64,000 nucleotides of DNA from positions 25,105,793 through 25,169,792 of the forward strand of contig CM046837.1 in assembly GCA_025618425.1 (NCBI GenBank), written 5' to 3'. The translations under genes and the position numbers were made by a program. This document shows positions 24,019 to 37,200 of this stretch, piece by piece. Below the pieces are notes generated by a model, which was not told where the DNA came from, did no database searches, and saw nothing but the letters and a program-made list of their open reading frames with translations. This DNA is from Heliocidaris tuberculata. Lineage: Eukaryota; Echinodermata; Echinoidea; Camarodonta; Echinometridae. How positions within the stretch are numbered: position 1 is the first letter of the stretch; every line of letters starts with the position of its first letter.

Positions 24019-24768
24019 ATCACACCTCTGTTTTACTATATTTTTTTTTCTTCTTGAAACCCTGTCCAGGAAATATAAGAAGTGTCCAATCTCAGGCCAA
24101 TCCTTCTCGAAGTATTCCATGTTTCATAGTAGAAAACAGCACCCTAGCTTCTCCTATCCTTTGAAGCGAGATAAGATCCTGCAGCCTCTGACAAGGTCAA
24201 AAGACATCTATACTTCTTGATCTCTTCCTGAAGATCTGAAGGTGCTGTCCAAAATATCGTTTCCCACCTCTAGGCAATCAACAGAGAGGATCTCCATATT
24301 CTACAGAAGCATATCCATGTACCATGCCAGCTGCTCCTACCCTTGGAAGAGGAGGACATACATGTACATGCACAAGTGGAGCTGCTCCTAGTACTTGAGG
24401 TGGGATAGCAAGATCCTGTTGCCCTAGACCTCAATGTCACACCTCTGTACTCATAGACTTCTTCCTGATGATCCCTTCAAGGAAATCATGGCCCACTTCC
24501 AGATGATCCTCATCAAAGTACATGTTCTAGAGGAGGATATACCACCCCAGCTGCTCCTATCCTGTGAAGTGGGTAACCCTGGACCAGGTCGTCATACTGT
24601 ACCTCTGTACTCCTAGACTTCTTCCTGACGATCCCATCTAGGAAATCATGTCCCACCTTCAGGTGATCCTCATTGAATTACTCCATGTTCCAAAAGAGGA
24701 TGTGTTGCCCAAGCCACTTCTATCCTGTGAAGGAGGTAGTCCTAGACCAGATGGTCACACCTCTGTAC
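24019..24768 (-). repeat. Tandem array of decayed copies of the last LRRK coding exon
   Basis: The 3' part of exon 24 recurs downstream of the stop at about 160-bp spacing: copies begin near 24611 and 24451, with more diverged ones starting near 24211 and 24045. Anchor words are CTTCCTGACGATCCC and GAAATCATGTCCCAC on the plus strand. Read in the exon frame, the nearest copy has TAG where the exon has Gln and TAA where it has Tyr. The copies are therefore probably 3' UTR or intergenic relics. The array reaches 13 bp into exon 24, which carries the intact copy. Confidence 0.88.
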
Positions 24769-25224
24769 TCCTAGATTTCTTCCTGACGATCCCGTCTAGG
24801 AAATCATGTCCCACTTCCAGGCGATCCTCATCAAAGTACTCCATGTTCCAGAGGAGGATATACCAACCCAGCCGCTCTTGACCAGTGAAGCGGGATGGCG
24901 AGTTGCCGTAGCCTCCCACCAGGTCGTTGAACCCTTTCCCCAGGGTGACAAGGGTAGGGCGGCTGAATCGGAACCGATGGGCTGATGCTGCCTCTGAATG
25001 GTGGTCAGGGATGATGGACGAGTCTGGAAGGTCAGGGGCCAGGAGGTGATGATGATGATGGAAGGGCGCAACGGGAATGACGAACTTGACAGGACCCTCG
25101 TGGCAGGACATGAGGATGGCTGGGGCAAGGGTGGATGCATCTAGGACCAGGAGGTGTCCGCAGGAGATCCCGATGTAGAGGTACTCACCGCTCAGGCACA
25201 TGGAGTTCACCTGAGATCGGAAGG
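24755..25224 (-). CDS. LRRK1: LRRK exon 24: last coding exon, C-terminus
   Basis: Acceptor ATCCTCTGCAG; stop TGA at 24755-24757; residues 2667-2822. YLYIGISCGHLLVLDAS is a propeller blade; a His-rich loop follows (PFHHHHHLLAPDLP), then RPTLVTLGKGFNDLVGG and LGWYILLWNMEYFD. The basic tail ends in RKKSRSTEV. The last roughly 150 bp are the source of the degenerate tandem copies lying downstream, beyond the stop. Confidence 0.9.
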
Positions 25225-28200
25225 CTGCAGAGGATGGGAAAAAAAATTATGGACTGTGATATGGGGGATGTTATCAAACACTAAATTCATAACTGGAATT
25301 CATAAAGGACATCTAGTTAAAAATCCTGGTTTTCCTAAACATATTACGCATGTGACTTCATAACCAATGAACTGGAAATATATGCTTATATGTACATAAC
25401 CTTATTCTAGTCCATGTTGGAGGTTAAACCATGGTTTAGAGATGATCTGAACCATCTCCTTTGTAAATCTTGGACTATTGGTGTCAAGACAACAATGAAC
25501 AAGTGAATGAGTAAATTACGCAATGCGTAATAAATGTCCCCGCCGGAAGTGCAGATCTGTGGAAATTAACTAGCCTGAATCTTAAAACTTCAGTGAAAAA
25601 CTTTAGTGAATAAAATAATAATGTTATTGCATGCAAAAGAAGAGAATACCAACAATGCATGTATACAACTGAAATATAAAACATGAAAACATTATGAACC
25701 TTCAGCCATTTTGAATAAATTTGCATAAATTTGCATGAATAATGAATTTCAAAATTCTGTGTAGAAGTTTGGAAGCCCCCACCCAGCCCTATCAGATAAA
25801 ACAATCAGAATCAAAATCCGATGTGAAATAGAGAAGTAGCATTTTTCGTCAATTTTGAATAAATTTGCATAAATTTGCATAATTAATGAATTTCAAAATT
25901 CTGTGTAGAAGTTTGGAAGCCCCCACCCAGCCCTATCAGATAAAACAATCGGAATCAAAATCCGATGTGAAATAGAGGAGAAGTAGCATTTTTCGTCAAT
26001 TTTGAATAAATTTGCATAAATTTGCATAATTAATGAATTTCAAAATTCTGCGTAGAAGTTTCGAAGCCCCCACCCAGCCCTATCAGATAAAACAATCAGA
26101 ATCAAAATCAGCCAAGAAATGACGGAGAAGTAGCATTTTCTAACATTTGAGCACACACGGACAGACGGACGGACGGACGGACGGACGGTCGGACACACAC
26201 ACACACACACGCACACACGAACGGAGCCCGTTTCATAGTCCCCTCGCGAACTTCGTTCGGCGGGGACAAAAATAGAAGCTATTACACAACACTCAAGAAT
26301 ACTAATACTGTAAGTGCTTTGGTCAGTTAGGTTGTCACTGGTAGAGCACTGTATAAGAAATGGTTATTACCATTATTATAACTTATTATTTATTGAACAT
26401 TGTAAATTTGCAGCCATAATAAATTACTCTTCACTAAAATCAAATCACTCAAGCACATACACTGTAACATAACGCCCCTTGCAACTCACTGAACCTTTGC
26501 CTTTTCAGTTTAAATAGAATTATCTCTTCATGTACTTACCACTCATTGGTCGATGGCTCTGTCTGCCTCTAGGCTTGGGGTTGGATCGGCAAGTTGAGAC
26601 TGTCGCCACAAAATCAATCCTGCCCTCTATAGCCCTCGTCTCTGTGTTCCATTTGTACACTATAGGTCCTGGAGAAAAGATTTGATTTGATTTGATAAGG
26701 TTTAATCAATTATATTCAACACTGCAACACAAGCTGATACTGTATTGCATTTACAGATTAAAAACACATACATGTACATACAGCAAGTACATATTTAATA
26801 CAACAAATAAAAACAGATACAACTGTAAATGAATAAAGTGAAATATCGTTCCAAAATCATGATAAGATGGCAATAGTTTCATTGTTGAATATAATTTACA
26901 GAATTATGTAGTTTTTTGTTGTTTTTTTAAGAAACACACACACACACATGTATTAATATTAAGGTACGCAGCCAAATACCATTCAATATGTAATGTATGA
27001 TAAAGGAGCAATGTAGATAAAATGCCTTGCTCAAGGACATGCATGTACATATGTAAGTGCCGTGCTAGGGATCAAACCTAAGATCTTTGAATTTCCAGTC
27101 AAAGGCATTAAACCAGTCGACTATGACACCACTACAAATATGTAGTGGTATTAGTGACTGGGCCCATAAGGTTTGGGAACCAAACCTTACTGAGGACAAC
27201 CCTACCTGGTTGTACGTAAGACCAGACATGTTGGAGACCCATCTGTTCCTGAATTGAAAGGTCATAGGTCACCATCTGAGTTACAGGAGCCAAGGGGAGA
27301 GGTTCTTCAAGATGGCCGAGGATGACTTGTTTGAGGGTCAAGTTACCTGCATCCAGGATGGTGACGTATCCATCTGTCTGACCGCACCATAACTCATATG
27401 ATCTGAGAAAATGAAACAAAACTTTCAACAGTAGCAGAAACTCTTGGACATTTGATTTCTGTCATTTTACCACTTTGAACATAAATTTCCCCGAAGTATA
27501 TCAGCAAAACTTCTCATAAATTTCAGCCAATCATATGATTTGGATTCACACAGTGATTTCATAAGATCAACTGATATTAAGTGAAAGAGCATTATAAAAA
27601 GAAACAAATAAAAATTGCATTGCCTTGATGACATGGAAATCTCTGCTGCTTATCATACCTAATTAATCCCACAAAAGTGGCTTATTTGACAAACAATCAT
27701 TTTGTTCGATGTTCTCTGCAGGTTTCCATGGCGAGTCAGTATTCACAACTGAGACTTTCAGTAACACCATGTGGTAGCCTCAGTGAAAAGGCTGCTGATC
27801 ATGTTCCTTCTTCAAAATCATTATGTGTACCTTTTGCTTCCGTTTTTCTTCAAGACGATCGCCATGGAGATTATCTCCCGATGGACATCTACATAGTGAA
27901 AGCCATCCAGATCCGTAGAGGGGGTCCCATTCCCATCCTCCTGTCTGAACGCAACCTCATGGTCTGCTGCTATGGCAACCAGCTGTAGAGGGGATATGTG
28001 TACCATGGTGCAGGGTGAGCGAGGCTTGCTCTTGTACTGAGGTAAAGAGAGGCGGGCAATTTCATTTGGGTAGGAGAACCTTCCATTTCTGAAACAAGAG
28101 AATAAGAGAAAAGAAGCCAAAAAAAATTGATGGAAGTCAGAAATGCTATAATCAAATAAGGCTCAGGGCTCGTATCCAATCAATCCAAGGCAGAAATTAA

Positions 28201-31200
28201 AGTATTTTGCTCACTATTCGGCTTAACCCTTTCAGGACAGGAATTATTTCAGGGCTGAGTTTATCACATTTTGTTCTTAAAATTGGCAACAATAATATTT
28301 TTCTTTTGGTGCTACATGGTTCTCATAATGTATAATTTCTTTTAAAATATTATACATGGTGAGGCCTTGTCTAAAAGTTGAAAAATATTGCCAATTTTGG
28401 TAAAAAAACCCCCAATGATTTTGATCCTTTCAATGTATTGCAAATTTAGAGATTTTTAAGCTTATTCTCGCTTTTAAAATTCTTGGCATAAAATGCAATA
28501 TGGTCATGCAACAACAATGGACATAGTGTGTGCAGAAATTTTTGCTCTTTCTACTCATGCATCTGGTATATTTTTTAGAGCTCTGAATCAAAAGTTGCAG
28601 AGCCAAACCACAAAATGTGGTCAATTGTCTTGCAAGGGTTAAGTAAAATACTAGGCTAAATTCAATGTTTAGTTGAAACTTGGCTAAGTAGAGATCTAGA
28701 TATACATGTCAGAAAGCTGACTAGCAGACTAAAGCTGATTATCTGAAAGCCTTCATTATTAAACTGGCAGCAATGCACACAATTTACAAGGTGTGCCATT
28801 TTAATCAGCCCAGCTAGTTTAAACCATTGATTTACACCTTGATGAGTGTAGCACTTGTGTGACATTATCCAATGAAAGGGCATTATATGGTTATATGCTC
28901 CAAATGTAGTTGAGTCTTTAAGATGGTGATGTTAAATTTTGATCCCGTTTCATAAATGCATGTAATAAGATCTGACTGATAAATCTCTGTAAAACCCATG
29001 AACATATATGTACATACGAAGAGTTTCATTCCAAAAGGAGCTAAATCCACATTTAGTGTTTTTGAGTAAATTAAGGTTTTTTGATTTACCACTTTCCCAT
29101 GTCCACTGTTACTTTATTATGATATATATGATAAGGCTATTGTTTTAGATTAATTCAATCATGTTTTTAAAAATCTAGCAATTGATTTCAATTTTTAAGA
29201 CATTTTTGTAATTTTGATTCTCATGGATTTAGCTCCTTTTGGAATGAAACCTTAGTTAAATATCTATTTCTGCACATTTAAAGACATTTAGCAATTAGAA
29301 TTCAACAGGAAAAAAATTAATATTGATAGCAGAGTACATTTTACATCTTTATTGATGTTTATCTGTTGAGAATTAAAAAAATATTTTTTTAAAAGAATTT
29401 CTTATCTTTTCTGAAGACAGGGATTTTTTGATGTTTCATTCCAAAAGGAGCTTAATCCAAAAATATTCATAAAAATATTAAAACTCAGTCAATTATGTCA
29501 AAATTTTGAACTGATGATGTTGACTAGTAGACGCAATATGTGCTTAAAATCTTATTACACAGCTTTAGGGAATATGGTTAAATGAACAAATCCTAAATGA
29601 CCATAGTGGATTTAGCTCCTTTTGGAATGAAACCATTTTGGATTTAGCTCCTTTTGGAATGAAACATAAATTTGCAACAACTTTTTTTCAACTTTCAAAA
29701 AAATATCTTTAAATGCTATATGGTGCATTTGATTCCCATGTCTGAGATGCATTTATCTTTAAAAATCAATTTCAGTCAAAAATGGATTTAGCTCCTTTTG
29801 GAATCAAGCTCTTCATACATTACATACATGTACATGCAAAGGATACTCACTCATATACCACTATGGAACCAGTGGTCAACCCAAGCCACATGGTATCAGC
29901 CACGGAACACACACAGCGGACAGTGCCCTCGGTAACGGTCAGATTGAAGCAGGTCGTGTCATCACTAGGGGTGCGGTCAATGTTGAGGATGACCACTGAC
30001 GATGACTGGTCCTCCTCCATGGTCTGGGTCATCCAGATGACCGGTAGACTGGACGCTGAATCTGGACCATCTTGAACATTTCAATGAAAATCGATTGATG
30101 TGTATTAATGTGTAGAACTTTCAAACTTTAAAGTTAATTTCACATCTCTTGAAAAATGACAAAATAATACATTTCATAAAATACAGGGAATAATGAACAA
30201 TGGTACAAAAAAGAAGAAATCAACATAAACACATATAGGTACAAAATAATTCATTATCACTAGAAACAAGACATTGCACCCTATTTCTAAAATCCAGACA
30301 TAACTAAATGAACAATTTCATTATGACTTCACATGAAACCTTTTGCAAAAATCTCCTAGCAACACATTAACTGCATATTTTTCCTGCAAAAACAAACACC
30401 AGTAAATATCATTTGCATCTGAAATCTGAATGTGCTCTAGAATGACTACACATGCACCACTCTGCAGTGTTTTTAATCATCAGACTATGAAGAATACAAT
30501 TTACACAGACCAACAAGAATCAACCTTTAGCCTTAACTGTCATTGATGAAACAGAATGATGAAAAATGATTTCTGTGAAATGCAATATAACAAAGCAATA
30601 TATGCATGTATTAAACATAAGTGCTTATGAATATAAATACGACTCATTTTCCATAGCCACTTGCTGAATACATTACACTAACTCAACCCTTGACCGAACA
30701 CTATACAGGAACAAATGTACCTGACCTAACCTTAACTCTTAGCACAAGAGCAAAAGTTGGAGAGCCATGAAGACAACTTTACCTCCTTCTGGCCCGCATC
30801 CTGCTGTCGTGGCAACGGCACAAGAAACGACCGGCTTCTCCTCCAGCGAGAGCACTTCCAGGAGGTTGGCAAACTCAGCTGTCTTTGAGATGTCTTTGAT
30901 CTGCTCCATGGAGGGACGATCTCTAGAGTCTTGAGCCCAGCACCAGGTCAGTAGGTCTAGCATGTAGGTGGGATAGGACTTCTCCTGTAAGATCAAGGGC
31001 AGATTTGTTGAATCAGGTTTATTGAAACAAACAACTTTCCATTCTTTCACCATTCAGGACAGGAAATATTTAAGGCTAAAGGCGATCACCTTTTATTTTT
31101 CATATTGGCAGCAATGGTTTCTGTTTTTGTTTTTTCTTCCCACGAGCATGCCAACACAAACTTAGCAAGAAAGCACAAAACCTAAGTCCGACTTGGGTTC

Positions 31201-34200
31201 TGAGTTGGGTTTTTGTGCTATCCTTCATATTCTTTCATTTTTTAAAAATTGTTAATCCATAGCATGCCAGTAAAGTTTTTTTTGGATTGCTTTTATACAC
31301 TATAGCTACAATGTACATGTATACACAAACAATATTTTTTGGTGACTGGTGCCCTTACAAAAACCCCAAAGAATATATAGTATTCAGATAATACTGATGA
31401 TCCTACCTTCCTTGATAGCACAGGTCGTTGTCCATCTTTGATGAGTTGCTTGATGACTTCCGACAATCGACCTACATCCTTGCCGACCAGACATTCAAAG
31501 GGTCTTTGAAGAGACATCAGCTCATACATGAACATACCAAAGGAAAAACAGTCAACCTGAAAGAGGATATCAAAAAGTAAAAAATCGTTGATCCTGTTTT
31601 CTTAAAATACACAACTTCTAACTGATTACTCAAAGACAATCTTGTTACAAAGCCTTTCTGCAAAACAGCTACTGACTGATTGTTAGCTCCAAGAATCAAT
31701 AAATAAAATGTATTGAATTGAAATGAATGGAATTGAATTAAAATGAGATCTGGCAGCTGTCAAAATAACATTTCAACAGAATCCATTGCAATTATCACCT
31801 AATACATATACATGTATATGTTTAAATACATAAAATAGGATCTGCCACATGATTCTCCTACAAAATGTGTTACTGCTGAGTAATAAACAAAACCCTGTTT
31901 CATAAAACTTGTTATCAATAACAACTGTCTCATTTCTATGACAAATTCGCTCTCAGCCAATCAGATTCAAGGATTTCAGTAGCTTATAACACTTATTGTA
32001 ACTTGTTATTGATATCAAGTTTTATGAAACGGGGCCCTGGACGATGACAAGTACATGTATACCTAGAATACATACATGTATATAATAACAATAAATAAAT
32101 AATAATGAAAGAGGTTTACAAGCATCTCTGCATCTATGCTTCTTCATTGTAAATTAGCATGATTTAGTAAGCAGAATAAGCAGGCTATTTTGAACACTCT
32201 GGTTAATGAGGTGCCTTACCTTCTCTGTATATGTTTCCTTTCCATCGTACTGTACAATCTCCGGTGCCATGTATCCTGGTGTCCCTCCATACCCCTTAGT
32301 ACCCGAGGGAAGAGCAGTCACACTAATGCCATAATCTGCAAGCTTGATCTTGATCGGGTCTGCCGGGTTGGGACTGTAAGGGTCTGGGAACTTCCACACC
32401 AGGACGTTCTCGGCCTTGAGGTCACGATAGATGATATCCTTGCTGTGCAGATAGGCTACTGCTGATGAAACCTGACATCGAAGGAGGCAAAAATAAAAAT
32501 TCAAATTCAAGAGATTGACTGACATCAAAACATACAGAATCATACTCATTTTTCAATTCAAAATAATGTTTCTACACATTTTTATTCCAGAGACAATAAT
32601 GGTGCCTCTATCGTGAAGTTTATATGCATGGATGATATTCTATACCAAATTTATAAAATGCAACAAACTATTTCCAGTAAAAATTTCACTCTTCAAATCA
32701 CTTGATACAGTCAAACCTGCTTTAGCGACCACCTGTATAGAAAGACCACCTGTCTATAAAGACCACAATTTTTGTTACCCTTGAAAATTGTTTCCCATTG
32801 AAACATGTATTAAAGGAACCTGCACATAAAGACCACCTGCTCATAAAGACCACTTTTCATGTCTCCCTTGAGCGGTCTTTATAGACAGGTTTCACTGTAA
32901 TTTGTCCAAAAACTTGGTGGCCTAGAATGGGTTAAAAAACAAAAGCGAAAAGAAGCTTAGTTTTAATCAAAGTTGTTCCTAATACCTGGACTACAAGCTC
33001 CTGCAAGGTGTGAGGTGTCAACCTGGCTCCAACACGCTTGAAATTCTCCATCTTGGTGTCCAACGCCCCCTGTGGTGCCAATTCAAGAATCAGACACATG
33101 GGATGCCTGCAGAAACCCAGCAGAGGGACGATGTGCGGATGATCCAGGTTGTTGATGATGGACAGTTCCTTGCGAGCTGTGCGGTAGGCCTCACACGAAA
33201 ATCGCAGGGGATCACGATGCCACTTGGTGTTGTCGTTGTCGTAGCGTCTTCGGTCCGTGTTTCCTGCACCTTGGCCCGGGGGGTATGGTTGGAGCATTTT
33301 TGCGGCGATGGGGCGGCGGTGCTCCGAGGCTCGCGCCATGACCCCCTGGAAGACAAGACCAAATGTCCCACTGCCCAGCAGACGTTGGATATCCAGAGCT
33401 GACTTCTCTGTAAGGAGGGACGGGCCCAGGTCTGCATACATCTGAAATGATGATCATAAATTGCAAAACAACGTTTACTTCTCAATGCTTGCAAAAGAAC
33501 AATTAAGTATTAAATTGTAAATGCTAGAAAATTGGAAAAAATCCTGACCTTCAGAGGCTTAAAAGGAGACAACAGAGGAAATATCAATTGACCCACAATG
33601 AAAATTTTCCCATAATGAAAATTTACCCTGAATCACTTATCACTTAAAGTATAACAACTACATTTTACAGATCTTAATATAAAATAAAAGAAATATGTGA
33701 AAGTCCTCAACACCATACATGACTTTCATGGTGAAACTTTGAAATTTGATGACTTTCCCTTCTTATATTTTTTTTAAAGATGGCATTTTTAGATATGGCA
33801 ATTTTGTCTCTATTCTTGCCAACTGCATGGATGCTAATACTCACAACATCTGGGGCGACAACAGAGATCGCTATGTTCCCATGGTTGGGGCACTCTACAA
33901 ATTCATTCCTCATAGACTGCAGGACCAGTTCTTCGAAAAGGAACCCGTACACGCAGATATCATGAGGCACATCAGCACTCTTGTGGATAGAACTCATCAT
34001 GGTGCTGTTTAGAACTGTTTCCATGGCAACCATATCATTGCTGACGTTGGGTTCGATGCCAAGCTCACTGCATGTTTCCAAGGGCAGGGGGTGGTCTCGG
34101 TCGTTGTCGATTTCTGTCTGTAGAGTCACGTCGCCATCATTAGAGAGGCGGGCATTTGTCGTTGCAGCGATGCGATCCTTTCGCTGGAGTGCATGAGCTG

Positions 34201-37200
34201 CTCTTCGTCTTGGATTGAGCTGCTTAAGATTGACACCCGTCAGGATGTCTTCATGCAGTCTTGGATAGCTGCAGGACAGACCACAGCAGAGCTTGCTTCG
34301 CTCACCAGTGTTGGTGGTGATCATCTGGGCATCCGCAGAGCTGATGGACGACCAGAGGAGCGGAAACTCATTGTCGGCATTCATGTGCATTTCTGCATCC
34401 AAAGTGTGGATAAACTCCCATTCTGAGACATCCACTTCGTCCCAGCTGGGCTTGTTGTAGTCCCGCCAACAGCGATGACAAGGTACAACTCTGGTGATGA
34501 AAAGCTCTCCTTCAAAAGTGGTGCCCAATGGCTCGCACAGGTTGGGATAGAAGTTTTCTATCAAGTTGTCAATCAAGTCGATGATTGTGGACAGGAGACG
34601 GGAGACTGCCTCCAAGGATGTCAGAACCTTCACAGAATCAGGTGCATCTCTTCCATTGCTGTCTCTCTGTTGCACACGATGGGTCACTTCTAGAGTTTGG
34701 TTGGGAATCAATATCTCTAGCTGACCACTCCTGGAGAGGGATACATTCCTGGGGAAGTTGTCTGGGTCATCCGTCAGACTCAACACGTGGACAGATTCCG
34801 GTCTCCTCTCTCGCTCAAAGACAGAACTGAGAAGCTTCTCTCTAACAACCGCCTTCACATGGAACACAGTCACTGACATGAATTTCAGTTCAATCCCCGT
34901 CTGCCAACACACCCACTGAAACTCGTTGGTGAACTCCGACAGGTGTGCATCTCCAAAGAACCTGCGAACATCGGCCGAGAGCAAATACATAGAGTTTATG
35001 AGACCAGGGATCATCTGGTCTGACAAAAGTCTGCTGATCAAGTGTGACCAGAAGCCACTAGGTATGTACTGCAGGATGTAGAGTCTTCTAATAGCAGTCT
35101 TCAAGTTCTCCACGGGAGTGAACTTATACCCATCAAAGGGACTTGGCACCCTGTCATCCTTTGCCTGATTGGACACCAAGGCAATGTCAGCTCTGTCAAG
35201 CTTCCCTTTGACTGTTCCCGTATTGACATCCCCTGAACTTGGACTCTTGGTGATGGTGACCGACTTCCTCAACATATCAAAGGTGGGCGAATCGGTGACA
35301 TCCAAACCCAATGTGGATGTTGAAGCATCACTATACATCTCACAAGGTGGCGATGAAGCGCAGTTGGCCATACGGGCCTTCCCCTGAAGGTTCCTGCGGA
35401 TTGGGACAGGAATGGACATCGAGGCTGGGGTCCTCTCTGGGGTCTCAACAGCCACTGGGGATGTCTCTTTGGCCAATGAGCTGTCCGTTGGTGACCCCTC
35501 ATGGCAGTAGATCCTTGATGGGGAGGGACTGTGACCACGTACAGCTTTTCTGTTCCATCTTTCGGGTGGAGACGACTGGATTGGGGATGGACTTCTAGCA
35601 CCTGTCTTCCTGTAAACCTGTACAAATTATGAACATTAAAACCAAGTTTCAACATTACAATAACTGAATATTAATTCATTTCAATAATGATAGCCAGTTG
35701 ATTTGTTTGATACTTTATATGTCTTTATTTACAAATTCATTTTTCTTCATCATATTGGATTGTGCTGGCACACAAACAATACAGGCAACTTCTGAAAATT
35801 TGGAAGAAACTAAAAGGCAAATAATAACATGACTTGTGAAAATTTTGTAAAATGAGGAACAAATTTATAGTATGGTTATGGTACATGTACAACTGTCTAC
35901 AAATAAAGTAGATGAACATATTAAAAGCACATACAATGTGCATGAAAGTACTACTAGCAGGGAGATAATTGGGAATGAGAAGTACATGTAAAGGGAATAG
36001 TCAAAATATTCAACAAATATCACCATGCACTTATGTTCAAAGAAAAGGTATATCAATGTCAGGAATTTTAGAGGCACCAGTCAGTTTGATGGCATGGGTT
36101 CAAATCCCACCGCTGCCACCCAATGTAGGGTGGTATATTTAGAGCTTTCTACACAGGTGTGATGAAAATTGACTGACAGAGTATCAACTGGCCGCTAAGC
36201 ACATTCCCTTGTGCCACTCTAATTTTCAGTGGTTCATTCCCAAACGTGAATATGCAGCATCAATATCGACCAATCCTAAAGGACTCATCTAGATAATTAT
36301 TACCAGTCAGAGATAGAAGTCATGAGAGGGGTGAACATAGATGAAAATCACGGGTCAAGAGTAAAAAAGAAGCTCTGTATGTGTTTGCGACTGACAGGGG
36401 AAAAAAAGTAATGTACAAGTCTGAAGTAAACATGAGCATAAAAGTGCACTGTCAAAGTACTCAAAATAAGGCTCTACATCAGTATTTAGGAGGAAACCGT
36501 TTTGACAATCGAAGGGACAGAAAACAACATCAATATGTCAGAGAATAATGACTCACTTTTATTCTCCAAATTTGATGAGGTCACACATACTCACCCTTGT
36601 GGAATCACTCCTGCTTCTGAAAACCGGTATGATGGTGGTATCCACCCCCTCCTGAGGGAGACGGGAGGGGATCAACAGGTGCTTAGGGTCATAGGTCACG
36701 GCAACCTCAAACTTGTTGAGTAGACTGATGATGAACTCCTTCACACTGGAATCCTCAAACTTGCGATGCAGGTCTCGGACCAGCATCACACCTGTCACAG
36801 AAACAAGTGTTTTAAAGTCAATCAATGGCTCCATTTAACTAAATAATAACAGTACTAATAATCCACATTATGATACAATGTTTCAAAGTGCTCTGGGGAT
36901 CATTATCCCAGCTTTGAATTCACTTTAATAGGAAACTGATGTATTTGACAAAATTGACTGTAGTTTACCAATTAAATATGTTACTCCACTGATTTAAATT
37001 TAATGCAAGATGTGAATCCATCACAAAGCATTTTACTTAAAAAAAAGAAATATTTATCTCTCCAGGGCCCTCCAGCATAAAAATTTGCGATAAAACGCAA
37101 CTCCAAAAATTAAACGCAAGTCCAAAATACGCGATCCTGATTGGTTGAAAATCAAGTTGCGTTTAATTTTTTGAGTTGCGTTTAATCACAACGTTTTATG

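Noticed and set aside
24434..24881. Two plus-strand ORFs sharing MSHL-type starts and repeated peptides
   Set aside because: They are the antisense of the exon 24 array; the repetition comes from the array, not from a protein.
29018..29816. CRISPR-like array
   Set aside because: Repeats occur in both orientations with irregular spacing in a eukaryotic intron.
34193..35598. Plus-strand ORFs opposite exon 15
   Set aside because: Shadows of the coding exon on the other strand.
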